From Oscillibacter valericigenes (GTDB lineage Bacteria > Bacillota > Clostridia > Oscillospirales > Oscillospiraceae), in assembly GCF_021531435.1 (NCBI RefSeq), contig NZ_JAFBIS010000018.1, forward strand, positions 1 through 48,811: 48,811 nt of DNA. The letters are read 5' to 3'. This document shows, piece after piece, positions 8,049 to 15,953 of this stretch (its first letter is position 1; each line of letters begins with the position of its first letter). The notes below the pieces were generated by a model, which was not told the DNA's origin, made no database searches, and saw only the letters and a program-made list of their open reading frames with translations. The position numbers and the translations under genes were made by a program.

Positions 8049-9518
8049 ATGTGCGCAAAGCTGAAGAAAGCGGCTGAGAAGAGTCCGAAGGAACCGGAAA
8101 AGAACAGGAGAGGAGCCTATAACAGCACCACCAAATCCCTGATCGACATCTGGAACGTTCTGGCTGCCCACGCGTCCGCGGAGCGTCCTCTGACCACCGG
8201 GGAGATTTTCCGCTATCTGAATCCCGGTGGGGACACGGAGGACAACCTGCTGGAAAACGAGACCAAGCCCTCCAGAAACACGCTGACGAAGCATTTTCCC
8301 GCCGACGCCGATGTCATCAACACGCTGTTTCCCAACACCGTCCTGTGCGAGGCGGGCAAGCCCGCCGTTCTGCATACATACGGTCACGACGGCAAGCTCC
8401 ATGTGGTGCTGGAAAATGCCAATGGTGACGCGCTGAAGAACTGTGAAATGCAGGCCGTCTTTCTCAGACGCCCTTCCGCGCCCATTCCCCAGTCCACGCT
8501 GAACCGCAAGCTGCCGCAGCTGTACATGGAGTATGAATCCGCGTCCGTCCCGGAACAGCTGCCCGTCTCACTGGCGGGCATCGTGGCGGTGAAGAAGGGC
8601 CTGACAACGCAGTACATCCCCGCCTCCGAGTGGGCCCCCGCCGCGAAAAAGGAAGATCCCCCGAAGCAGGAGGATTCCACGAAGGCAAACAGCCAGCAGG
8701 ACAGCGAGATGAAGGCCGTCAGCCCGCCCCGCCGGTACTACCTGTCCAGTATCCTCTCCCCGGCGAAATGGCGCATCCTCTCCGACCTGATCCTGGTCTA
8801 CCCCTATATCGACGAACAGGAGACCCGCGACCTCCTCTCCGCCATGCAGCGCCTGGCGCCCGGCGTTCGGAACTGGAGCGGCGCCCGCTACGCCCGGAAA
8901 ACGGCGGCTCCCCTGCAATTCCAACACATTGAAATTCTGGACAAGGCCATCCGGGAGCGAAAAAAAGTCAGCATCACCTATGGCAAATACACGCTGTACC
9001 GGGAAAACGGTGCCTGGAAGCCACGTCTGGTCCGGCAGGACGGCGCTCCCATGCTGGTGTCTCCCTACGCCATGATGTGGTCCAACGGCTACTACTATCT
9101 GGTCTGCAGGCTGGAGGACGGAAGCATGCGGAACCTGCGGGTGGACCGCATCCTCGATGTCAACACCTTTAAGGCCTCCGGAGATGACTACACGTTCACC
9201 GTCGATAAGGACTTTGACCCCGTCGCATACCGGGACCGCTCCCCCATCATGTACCCCGGAGAGCCGGTGCCCACCCGCCTGCGCTGCCACACGAAGCTCC
9301 TGAGCACCTTGATGGACATTTTCGGCTCGTCCGTCACCGGCTACTCTACGCCGAAGGACGACTATACCGTGGTCTCCCTGCGGGCCTCCGAGTCGGGCAC
9401 CCGGCTCTTCGCCCTCCAGTACGCCGATCTGGTGGACGTTCTGGAGCCCCAATCCCTCCGGGAGGAGGTCCAGCGGACCCTGCAGGCCGCCGCGAAGCGG
9501 TATGAAAGTCCAGAGTAA
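8049..9518 (+). CDS. WYL-domain transcriptional regulator
   Basis: 489-aa protein. Residues ~24-100 (STTKSLIDIWNVL...LTTGEIFRYL) look like an N-terminal helix-turn-helix region. A low-complexity, charged linker follows near residues 200-225. The C-terminal half carries a WYL-type fold: ERKKVSITYGKYTLY, then VSPYAMMWSNGYYYLVCRL and MRNLRVDRILDV, the typical order of ligand-sensing WYL domains. WYL proteins are frequent regulators of phage-defence and DNA-damage genes (for example BrxR and CapW). Divergent from ankyrin paralogue 2 and adjacent to a CAAATTTG site, it is the best candidate in the window for the shared-promoter regulator. That link is inference. AGGGGG precedes the ATG. Confidence 0.85.
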   Translation: MCAKLKKAAEKSPKEPEKNRRGAYNSTTKSLIDIWNVLAAHASAERPLTTGEIFRYLNPGGDTEDNLLENETKPSRNTLTKHFPADADVINTLFPNTVLCEAGKPAVLHTYGHDGKLHVVLENANGDALKNCEMQAVFLRRPSAPIPQSTLNRKLPQLYMEYESASVPEQLPVSLAGIVAVKKGLTTQYIPASEWAPAAKKEDPPKQEDSTKANSQQDSEMKAVSPPRRYYLSSILSPAKWRILSDLILVYPYIDEQETRDLLSAMQRLAPGVRNWSGARYARKTAAPLQFQHIEILDKAIRERKKVSITYGKYTLYRENGAWKPRLVRQDGAPMLVSPYAMMWSNGYYYLVCRLEDGSMRNLRVDRILDVNTFKASGDDYTFTVDKDFDPVAYRDRSPIMYPGEPVPTRLRCHTKLLSTLMDIFGSSVTGYSTPKDDYTVVSLRASESGTRLFALQYADLVDVLEPQSLREEVQRTLQAAAKRYESPE

Positions 9519-9562
9519 AACGCGTCTGGGACAGGCCGTCTTGGTGAACCACCGTATTTCGG

Positions 9563-9591
9563 TTGTAAACCTTGCACTTTTTTGGTATACT
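9563..9591 (+). promoter_or_regulatory. Promoter of the MntA/HEPN pair
   Basis: TTGTAA (9563-9568), 17 bp, TATACT (9586-9591). Its position rules out upstream starts for the nucleotidyltransferase. Confidence 0.65.
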
Positions 9592-9607
9592 GAGGATGTG
9601 CGAAAGG

Positions 9608-9946
9608 ATGGTGAGCACTTTGGAGCAGGCGATCTGGGAGGAACTTGCCGAAGGCATGGCAAATATCCTCGGTGACAAGCTGGAAGCTGTAATTTTGTAC
9701 GGGTCTTATGCCCGTGGGACACAGGACGCGGAATCAGATATTGATATTGCCTTGATTTTGCGTGGAAAGCCGGACAGGAATACGGCGGACCATTTGCAGG
9801 ATTTCCTGACAGATATGGATATTAAGCACGGCAAGCTTTTTTCTGTCGTAGACATTGACGCAGACCGATTTGTAAGGCTTCAAAATGTGCTGCCGTTTTA
9901 TCGAAACATTCAGACTGAGGGGGTCGTATTGTGGAAGACAGCCTGA
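9608..9946 (+). CDS. MNT-type nucleotidyltransferase (MntA-like antitoxin)
   Basis: About 112 aa, minimal nucleotidyltransferase. The signature GSYARGTQDAESDIDIA fits the GS-x10-D-x-D pattern of polymerase-beta-like nucleotidyltransferases. In MntA/HepT modules the MNT protein adds AMP to a tyrosine of the HEPN ribonuclease and silences it. The gene overlaps the following HEPN gene by 16 bp, the usual arrangement. The ATG at 9608 lies shortly after the promoter's -10 box; GTG 9611 or TTG 9620 are alternatives, since no ideally spaced ribosome site is seen. The HEPN partner is interrupted by an insertion element, so the module is probably inactive as a toxin system. Confidence 0.87.
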   Translation: MVSTLEQAIWEELAEGMANILGDKLEAVILYGSYARGTQDAESDIDIALILRGKPDRNTADHLQDFLTDMDIKHGKLFSVVDIDADRFVRLQNVLPFYRNIQTEGVVLWKTA

Positions 9947-10239
9947 TGTTTGAGCTTTCCGATTACCGCATGAAACGGGCAAGGGAAACGCTTGCCGATG
10001 CAAAGAGCCTTCTGGAGAGGGATCGCGTGGAATCTTCCATTAACCGCTCTTACTATGCTATTTTTCATGCGCTTCGGGCTGTAACCGCTTTGGATGGCTT
10101 CGATTCTTCCAAGCACTCCGGCATTATTGCCCACTTTAATCAGATGTACGTGAAAGCGGGAATCTTTGATAAGGAGATATCCAAGTTGATTCGCATCGCA
10201 TTCAGCACACGGGAAAAAGCGGATTACGATGACAAAATT

Positions 10240-10281
10240 GCCCGCCGCAAGCCCACTCCGTGAGGGGTGGGTAAGGCGGGC
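10240..10281 (+). repeat. Left-end subterminal hairpin of the IS element
   Basis: Outer stem GCCCGCC/GGCGGGC with inner stem CCCACTCC/GGGGTGGG and loop GTGA. Y1 transposases of this family bind such hairpins on single-stranded ends. The inner stem resembles that of the right end. Confidence 0.75.
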
Positions 10282-10298
10282 ATCTCAGGAAATGTTTC

Positions 10299-10327
10299 TT
10301 GAATTATTGTCAAAAATATGATATAAT
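10299..10327 (+). promoter_or_regulatory. tnpA promoter inside the IS left end
   Basis: TTGAAT (10299-10304), 17 bp, TATAAT (10322-10327). The tnpA ATG at 10334 is only 6 bp after the -10 box, so the message would be nearly leaderless or use a later start. Confidence 0.65.
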
Positions 10328-10333
10328 TGAAAC

Positions 10334-10732
10334 ATGAAAAATGAGTATAAACGCACCAATACAACGGTCTCAATGCTGAACTACCATTTTGTGTTTTGCC
10401 CACGCTATCGGCGGAAGATATTTCTTATCGATGGTCTGGAAGAACGATTCAAAGAATCTGTTCTCCAAATCTGTGAGCAAAACCAGATAGAAGTTTTAGC
10501 TATGGAATGTCATGTGGACCACGTACACCTGTTTTTGAGCGCTCTGCCAAAGTATAGCCCCGCCGATATCATGCGTATCGTAAAGGGGAACACGTCCCGT
10601 GTACTGTTAAGTGAGTTCTCGGATATACTGCGAAGCCCTACGGTATGGACACGCAGCTACTTTGTCAGCACCGCAGGAAATGTATCAAGTGAAACGATAC
10701 GCCGCTATGTGGAGAATCAGAAAACACGTTGA
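10334..10732 (+). CDS. tnpA: IS200/IS605 Y1 transposase TnpA
   Basis: 132-aa HUH-type single-strand transposase. The metal-binding motif is HVDHVHLFLS (H63-x-H65), and the catalytic tyrosine is Y125 in RRYVENQ. Size and motif order are normal. It cuts and rejoins the element ends as single-stranded DNA during replication. No ribosome-binding site precedes the ATG, which sits at the expected transcription start; an internal ATG at 10343 is an alternative. The following tnpB overlaps or starts within 20 bp. Intact, so the element may be mobile. Confidence 0.9.
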   Translation: MKNEYKRTNTTVSMLNYHFVFCPRYRRKIFLIDGLEERFKESVLQICEQNQIEVLAMECHVDHVHLFLSALPKYSPADIMRIVKGNTSRVLLSEFSDILRSPTVWTRSYFVSTAGNVSSETIRRYVENQKTR

Positions 10733-10749
10733 TGAAAGGGGGCAGCGCC

Positions 10750-12312
10750 ATGACAAGAAAATCACCCAGCGAGCACATATTTGTCCTGACGCTGCCGCTC
10801 CAATGTGAAGCATGGCAATGTGATAGGCTCGATACCGTCTTCCAGGTAGGGAATGATATCAAGAATAATCTGATTGCTTACGAGCGAAAACAATACGAAA
10901 ACCTTACAGCTCGGAAGGATTGGAAAGCCAACCAAGCGGCATTGGCAGAGGCTTATGCTGCGAAGGATGCGCCACTCATCAAGGCGCTCTGTGAGCGCCG
11001 AAACGAGATGCTCTCTGATGCCGGATTCGGGAAATACCAGTTCGAGAAGCAGGTAAACAAGTATCGGAAACACTACCGGGGGAAAGGCGGTAAAGGCTAC
11101 CTCATCCCTGTTCATGTGGCGCAGAAGATTTCCGCATCCGTGTGGGATGGTTACCAGAAGCTCATCTTCGGGAACGGGAAACAGGTACACTTCTCCAAAT
11201 GGAGCGAGTTTACGACGATAACTGCGAAAACGAATGCCTCTGGGATTCGCTACGCAGATGGATTCGTCTATTTCAACGGGATGAAGCTCAGGGTCAATTT
11301 CGATGAGAAAGACCCCTATGGCTATCAGAGTGAGTCTATGACGAGGGATATCCGCTATTGCGGCATCCAGCGTCGGTGGTATGCCAGCGGTTGGCATTAC
11401 TTCGTGCAGCTTACGCTGGACGGATTGCCTCCGATGAAGGTAAAGCCCGAGACTGGTGAACTCCTGCATCCCATGGGGAACGGCAGAGTCGGTCACGACA
11501 TCGGAACTCAAACCATCGCCAGCGTTGGCGACAATGCCGTATTGCTCACCGAGCTTGCGGATAAGGTGAAGGGCATCGACATTGAGCTTCGACGAGTAAA
11601 CCAAGCCATGGACCGCTCCCGGAGAGCGACCAACCCGGAGATGTTTTCTAAGGATGGGTCTATCGTTCCAAAGGACAAGCTCCCTGCGTCCTGTTTGAAC
11701 CGCAGAGGCGGTCGCCAATGGGTGAAGTCGAAGAATTACCTTCGATTGGAGAGCCGCAGGAGAGAACTCTTCCGCCGTCAGCGGGAAATGCGGGTTCAAC
11801 AGCATAACGAGCTGGCGAACCGTCTGCTTTCCTTTGGTGATGAACACTACATTGAAGAGATGCGCTTCCGTGCATTGGCAAAAAGGTCTAAAGAGGCCAA
11901 TACAAACAGCAAGGGCAAATTCGTCAGTAAGAAGAGGTTCGGAAAATCCATCAGCAATAAGGCTCCGGCCCTCTTTGTAAAGACGCTCGAACGCAAGGTC
12001 CTCAGTGCTGGTGGATCCTTCAAAAAGGTCGATACCTTTTCCGTAAAGGCAAGTCAATTTAACCATTTGACGGAAACTTTTACGAAGAAGAACCTCAGTA
12101 AACGCTGGAACACCATGCCGGATGGTACGAAATTCCAGCGAGACCTTTACTCTGCGTTCCTGATACGGAATGTAGATGCTACTCTCAAGTCAGTGGATGT
12201 GGACCGCTGCAACAAGTTTTACGATAACTTCCTTCAGTTGCACAACCAAGAAGTGCAAAGGCTTTCCTCACTAATTACGCCCAGCAGTATGGGCATCAAA
12301 CATATCGCATAG
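10750..12312 (+). CDS. tnpB: Long TnpB-like RNA-guided nuclease without a visible zinc ribbon
   Basis: About 520 aa, longer than the usual ~400 aa. RuvC-like residues can be placed: D250 in GHDIGTQTIASV, E369/E370 in HYIEEMRFRALAKRS, and D465 in FQRDLYSAFLIRN. The typical CxxC...CxxC zinc ribbon between the second and third RuvC motifs is absent. The other TnpB in this window (19672-20844) has it. Start taken at the ATG with AGGGGG about 6 bp upstream; a TTG at 10729 is less likely. TnpB proteins cut DNA using a guide RNA from the element's right end and help retain the element. Confidence 0.82.
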   Translation: MTRKSPSEHIFVLTLPLQCEAWQCDRLDTVFQVGNDIKNNLIAYERKQYENLTARKDWKANQAALAEAYAAKDAPLIKALCERRNEMLSDAGFGKYQFEKQVNKYRKHYRGKGGKGYLIPVHVAQKISASVWDGYQKLIFGNGKQVHFSKWSEFTTITAKTNASGIRYADGFVYFNGMKLRVNFDEKDPYGYQSESMTRDIRYCGIQRRWYASGWHYFVQLTLDGLPPMKVKPETGELLHPMGNGRVGHDIGTQTIASVGDNAVLLTELADKVKGIDIELRRVNQAMDRSRRATNPEMFSKDGSIVPKDKLPASCLNRRGGRQWVKSKNYLRLESRRRELFRRQREMRVQQHNELANRLLSFGDEHYIEEMRFRALAKRSKEANTNSKGKFVSKKRFGKSISNKAPALFVKTLERKVLSAGGSFKKVDTFSVKASQFNHLTETFTKKNLSKRWNTMPDGTKFQRDLYSAFLIRNVDATLKSVDVDRCNKFYDNFLQLHNQEVQRLSSLITPSSMGIKHIA

Positions 12313-12492
12313 TCACCAAATACTATAAGGCAAAGGCTCCCGCCGACTGCGGCGCTAATGAGTGGGTTGCCACCATTGCCGCTACAAGATTCCAAAGGAT
12401 TTTGGGTTCCCAGTGATAGCCTATTGATAGGCTTCATATGGCACCTTCTACGTACTTTGGAATCCCACTGCGTAAGCGGTGGGAGGAGTCAA
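12313..12492 (+). ncRNA. Putative omega-RNA (right-end RNA) of the IS element
   Basis: This is noncoding sequence between the tnpB stop and the element end. It folds locally: GATTCCAAAG pairs with CTTTGGAATC, enclosing an AGCCTA/TAGGCT hairpin, and CCCACTGC-GTAA-GCGGTGGG ends the element. The reversed copy at 48666 keeps the terminal and AGCCTA/TAGGCT hairpins with a changed loop. In known TnpB systems the guide is the sequence just outside the right end, here 12493 onward inside the HEPN gene. Confidence 0.55.
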
Positions 12493-12626
12493 TTCGCTGA
12501 TGTTACGTTCGAAATGGCAGAGGAACAGGTTGCGGCGGCGGAAAAGGTCATCTCCGCTGTGGAGTGCTATCTTGAATCGAAACGGGAATAAGGACATAAG
12601 TCATAGACGTGCTAACAGCAATGTTT

Positions 12627-12655
12627 AAGGAGGGCGGATTCCGCCCTCCTTTTTC
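12627..12655. terminator. Bidirectional terminator
   Basis: Perfect stem GGAGGGCGG / CCGCCCTCC with a 3-nt loop, flanked by AA and TTTTT. It can end both the HEPN transcript (plus) and the clpP-VWA-MoxR operon (minus). Confidence 0.8.
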
Positions 12656-12657
12656 AT

Positions 12658-13809
12658 CTAATCGTCATCCTCCGTCCGGACGCCGCACTTTCCCGAGGCA
12701 AGGGCCTCCCGCAGCGCCTTCTCGAATACCAGCAGACCCTCCTGCCATCCGAAGGTCTCCACCGCCTCGTCCGCTACCCGAAAGGCGCACACCGCCTTGT
12801 TCACGTCCGAGGCGCACTGCATGATCTCGTTTACGTCCACTGCCAGCGCTAGTATCTCTCCGCCGGGGACGGCAAGCTCCATGACCTGATCCAGCATTTC
12901 GATGTACTCCGGGTACTTCCCGGAAGTACGGTTCCGCAGGAGATAGCTCCCGTCCGAATGCTTCTCCACCACCATGTACACGATGCGCCGGGACTCCGGC
13001 TCCTTCGGCAGGTAGTCCATATGGTTGAGGACCCGGCCCTTCAGCCACGGTGTCTCTCCGGTGCCTGCTTTCCAGTCCTCCCGCTCCACATCATCGTTGT
13101 CGTCGCACAGGCGGTACAACTCGCCCAGCGTCAGTTCTCCCCTGACCAGCGGCAGCATTCCCAAGTTCATGTCACTGAGGACCTCCAGCAGCTCCTTCGG
13201 CTCCTGATACCAGACGTATTTCTCGTCAAAGAAAAAGTTATCCACCCGCAGCACGCCGTCCGCTCCCATCTCCTCTCTGATACGCGTTTCCTCCACCACC
13301 GCCTCCAAGACCGAGCTGCCGTAGTGGTAGTTTTCCAGAATAAAGTCGTTCCCCAGCTGGATATCCCAGGAAAAGTTAAAGTCCTTCTTCCGAAATACCA
13401 GCAGGATGTCCATATCCATGGCGGCGAAGGCGTCCCAGACCAGGGGGATGCCGCAGTGGGAGCTGGCCCTGCCCTCCATGCGCCTTTGCGTCTCAAAGGA
13501 GGAGAAGCGGTTGTCAATGGGCGTATAAATTCCATTTCGGGAGTTCTCCACCACGACCAGGCCGTATTGGGCCTCCTGGGAAAGAGCGGGCAGGCAGGGC
13601 TTACCCTCCGGCGTGGTTCGGCTGTACCACTTTCCCTCCAAGGCGGCGTCTCCGTGGAGGATCCGCAGCAGACGGCGGCTGGCCTCGTCGGAAAAGTCCC
13701 CTTTCTCCCGCAACAGTGTGTAAAAATGGATCTCCCGGTATTCCCGACAGGTCCCTTCCCCCAGCATTTGACGGTACTCCGGTTCCGAAAGCAGTCTGAC
13801 CCGCATCAT
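12658..13809 (-). CDS. Unknown protein, last gene of the clpP-VWA-MoxR-ankyrin operon
   Basis: 383-aa protein that I do not recognise. It is acidic, with no signal peptide, membrane segment or nucleotide-binding motif. An aromatic segment, DNFFFDEKYVWYQEPKELL, lies near residue 215, and the end is TEDDD. Its ATG overlaps the stop of the ankyrin gene upstream (ATGA), so the two are translationally coupled and probably act together. No paralogue is present in the second (plus-strand) MoxR-VWA operon. A terminator follows directly. Confidence 0.75.
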   Translation of the reverse strand: MMRVRLLSEPEYRQMLGEGTCREYREIHFYTLLREKGDFSDEASRRLLRILHGDAALEGKWYSRTTPEGKPCLPALSQEAQYGLVVVENSRNGIYTPIDNRFSSFETQRRMEGRASSHCGIPLVWDAFAAMDMDILLVFRKKDFNFSWDIQLGNDFILENYHYGSSVLEAVVEETRIREEMGADGVLRVDNFFFDEKYVWYQEPKELLEVLSDMNLGMLPLVRGELTLGELYRLCDDNDDVEREDWKAGTGETPWLKGRVLNHMDYLPKEPESRRIVYMVVEKHSDGSYLLRNRTSGKYPEYIEMLDQVMELAVPGGEILALAVDVNEIMQCASDVNKAVCAFRVADEAVETFGWQEGLLVFEKALREALASGKCGVRTEDDD

Positions 13810-15914
13810 GCGCCTTTCGCCTCCAAACAGTTTTTTCCCGGTGTCTGCCCCGTTTCGAAGAGCCGGGCCGCCAGCGCGCGGGTCTTTTCACCGCCCAGCT
13901 CCAGGAGCTGCTGAAACTCCGGCCCGGAAAAATCACATTCCGCCCCCGCGTCCAGCAGCAGACGGGCGGTCTCCTCCCGGCCCCACAAAATCGCCGCCGT
14001 CACTGGCGTCACTGGTGTTACCGGCGAGACAAACTGCGTCGGCCCGCTGACCCGCCATCTGACGGCAGAGACCTCGCCCCAGCCCCGCTCATTGGGGCAA
14101 ATACCGGCGTCCAGCAGCAACTTCACAAGGGCCGTCCGCCCCATCGCGGCAGCCAGGCACAGGGGCGTCCCCTTCAAATCCTGACCGGAACCCAGAAAAA
14201 ACAGGATGTATTGCCGCTCCAGCGTCTCCGGCATGTACTGCATCATCAGCCGCAGAGGCTGCTCCTGCGTCCCGCAGAACACAGCGGCCTCCGGCCTATT
14301 CACATAAAGCTGCTTCCCGTCGTCCTCCGTCCTCAGGAAAATTTTAGGGTAGCTGTAGAAAATGTACTGTAAGTGCTGCGCTTGTCCCATCATCTGCAGG
14401 CGGCGCAGACACTCCTCCTCCGGCAGCTCTCCGAATACCAGCTCCTGCATCCATTGGTCATAGGCAGCAGGCTCCGGCGTCCAGCAGCGGTGCCAGAAGC
14501 CGTCCCTGCTTTCGGTTTTCCAGAGAGGCTCCTCCCCGCAGGCGTCGTTGCCTCTAAAAGTCAGCGCCGCCGCCCGCAGGCCGATGCTGTTTTCCCGCCG
14601 GAGATATGCCATCAGTTCTTTGGGATCCTCTCCCTGAAAGGCTCCCAGCCGGGCGGCCTCCAGAAAGCGCCGGGAGTCATCGATCCGCACCAGGTTTTCC
14701 GTCAGGGCGCTGACGCCCTCCAGTCCCCGGTTAAACCGCAGGCGCACCTGACGCAGAACCTCCGCCGTATTGCCCCTCTCCTCACCGCCGAGCGTCCACA
14801 AAGCATCCGCGTCTATGACCAGCCGTGTGTCCCGGCCCAGCTCCCGCAGCAATGCGCGCAGCTCCTTACGGGGCATACAGCGCAGTTCCCGGCTGGCCCA
14901 GGTCAAGTCCCCTTCTTCCCCGCAGAGCCTTTTCCATTGGCCGATGAGACGGCTGCAGTGGCGCTTGGGAGAACGCCTCTGCGCCAGATGGCGCAAAAGG
15001 ATGCCCGTCACCCAGGATTCCCGGCAGAGCCGGGGATAATACCGCTCCAGCAGGCTCAGCTTCCGGGCGCAGTCCCGGATCAGCCCGCCGGAAACGGAAT
15101 CCTCCAGCAGATGCAGGAGCCGCCTTGCGGCGGCCTCATCGCAAAAGCCCTTCTCCAGCTGGATGCGCAGGGTGTCCGCCGAGCAGAAGTCGGCGAAATA
15201 CTCAGGCCGGAGGCAGCGGGTCTCCGGCAGCCGGGCTCCCGCTAAGGTCCCCGGCTCTCCGAACACCTGTCCCGCCACGGCCTGACGGGGGTCTCCCTGA
15301 AACATCTCCCAGGCCAACACGGCAGCGCGGCAGACCACACCGCTCTCTTCTTTCCAGACGCCGGGCCAGCGCAGCAGCACAGCCACGGCACGGCGGCTGC
15401 CGCAGGCTGTCGCTGCCGCCAGCGGGGTCGCGTACCGGATAGCGCTGCTCCAGTCTCTGAACAAGATCACCTGATTGCCGCTGACACCGCAGCGGTCCCC
15501 ATAGGACGAAGCACCGCTTTCCTGGTCGAAATCACCGGGCCCCTCATCCCCCCAAAACGCCTTGGCGGAGGACGCCCCCGCGCCGTTGCAGTCGTATCCC
15601 GCCTCCAGCAGCAGCCGCACATGCTCCGGCCGGTCCAGCGCCGCCGCCAGCACCAGCATGGTCCCGTGCACCGCGGCATGTTTTTCCTTGTTCAGTTCCA
15701 CAATGGTATCTCCGCAGTATTCCCCCGGCGCGCACTGCTCCAGCACCCGCCGGAAGAGCCCGGGCGTGCAGAGAAGCGCCGCGTTCAGGCACGCTTTCGC
15801 TTCCGCTCCCGACAGCGGCTCCGTCCGCCTGCGTAGCAACGCGTAGGCCGTGGCGTACCGTCTCTGTTCGATCGCCTCCTGCAGCGCATTTGTCTCTTCG
15901 CTAAACAGCCACAT
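13806..15914 (-). CDS. Large ankyrin-repeat protein (paralogue 3), inside the clpP operon
   Basis: 702-aa member of the window's large ankyrin family. N-terminal repeats: GTMLVLAAALDRPEHVRLLL followed by YDCNGAG, then ATPLAAATACGSRRAVAVLL. The middle carries RLVIDADALW and a VRLRFNRGLEGVSALT segment. C-terminal repeats: GTPLCLAAAMGRTALVKLLL, then VTPVTAAILWGREETARLLL. It is closest to paralogue 2 but, unlike the other full-length members, sits within an operon behind MoxR. That directly ties the family to the MoxR-VWA-ClpP genes. AGGAGG precedes the ATG by 5 bp, and the gap to the MoxR gene is 39 bp. Confidence 0.87.
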   Translation of the reverse strand: MWLFSEETNALQEAIEQRRYATAYALLRRRTEPLSGAEAKACLNAALLCTPGLFRRVLEQCAPGEYCGDTIVELNKEKHAAVHGTMLVLAAALDRPEHVRLLLEAGYDCNGAGASSAKAFWGDEGPGDFDQESGASSYGDRCGVSGNQVILFRDWSSAIRYATPLAAATACGSRRAVAVLLRWPGVWKEESGVVCRAAVLAWEMFQGDPRQAVAGQVFGEPGTLAGARLPETRCLRPEYFADFCSADTLRIQLEKGFCDEAAARRLLHLLEDSVSGGLIRDCARKLSLLERYYPRLCRESWVTGILLRHLAQRRSPKRHCSRLIGQWKRLCGEEGDLTWASRELRCMPRKELRALLRELGRDTRLVIDADALWTLGGEERGNTAEVLRQVRLRFNRGLEGVSALTENLVRIDDSRRFLEAARLGAFQGEDPKELMAYLRRENSIGLRAAALTFRGNDACGEEPLWKTESRDGFWHRCWTPEPAAYDQWMQELVFGELPEEECLRRLQMMGQAQHLQYIFYSYPKIFLRTEDDGKQLYVNRPEAAVFCGTQEQPLRLMMQYMPETLERQYILFFLGSGQDLKGTPLCLAAAMGRTALVKLLLDAGICPNERGWGEVSAVRWRVSGPTQFVSPVTPVTPVTAAILWGREETARLLLDAGAECDFSGPEFQQLLELGGEKTRALAARLFETGQTPGKNCLEAKGA

Positions 15915-15953
15915 AGCTTCCTCCTTTCCCCTCCGGGCGAAGCGCTCCGCCTG

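Larger units (their letters stand above)
10234..12492 (+). mobile_element. IS200/IS605-family element, complete, inserted in the HEPN gene
   Basis: A 2259-bp element with tnpA and tnpB. Both boundaries are fixed by the clean in-frame rejoining of the interrupted HEPN gene. The left end carries a hairpin (10240-10281), and the right end carries a hairpin (12464-12483) and finishes in GGAGGAGTCAA. The final TCAA matches the right-end cleavage tetranucleotide known for IS608. A second copy of the right end, reversed, begins at 48666, so the family has moved at least twice in this genome. Confidence 0.9.
9931..12591 (+). pseudogene. HEPN-domain (HepT-like) gene split by an IS200/IS605 element
   Basis: The 5' part is 9931-10233 (GTG start, 101 codons) and the 3' part is 12493-12591. 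Deleting the insert 10234-12492 joins ...KADYDD to FADVTFEMAEEQ in frame and gives a 133-aa protein, normal for HEPN. The HEPN ribonuclease motif R-x6-H is present as RSYYAIFH. Without precise excision the gene yields a truncated product with a short IS-encoded tail. No target duplication is seen, as expected for single-strand IS200/IS605 transposition. It is partner of the nucleotidyltransferase just upstream. Confidence 0.87.
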
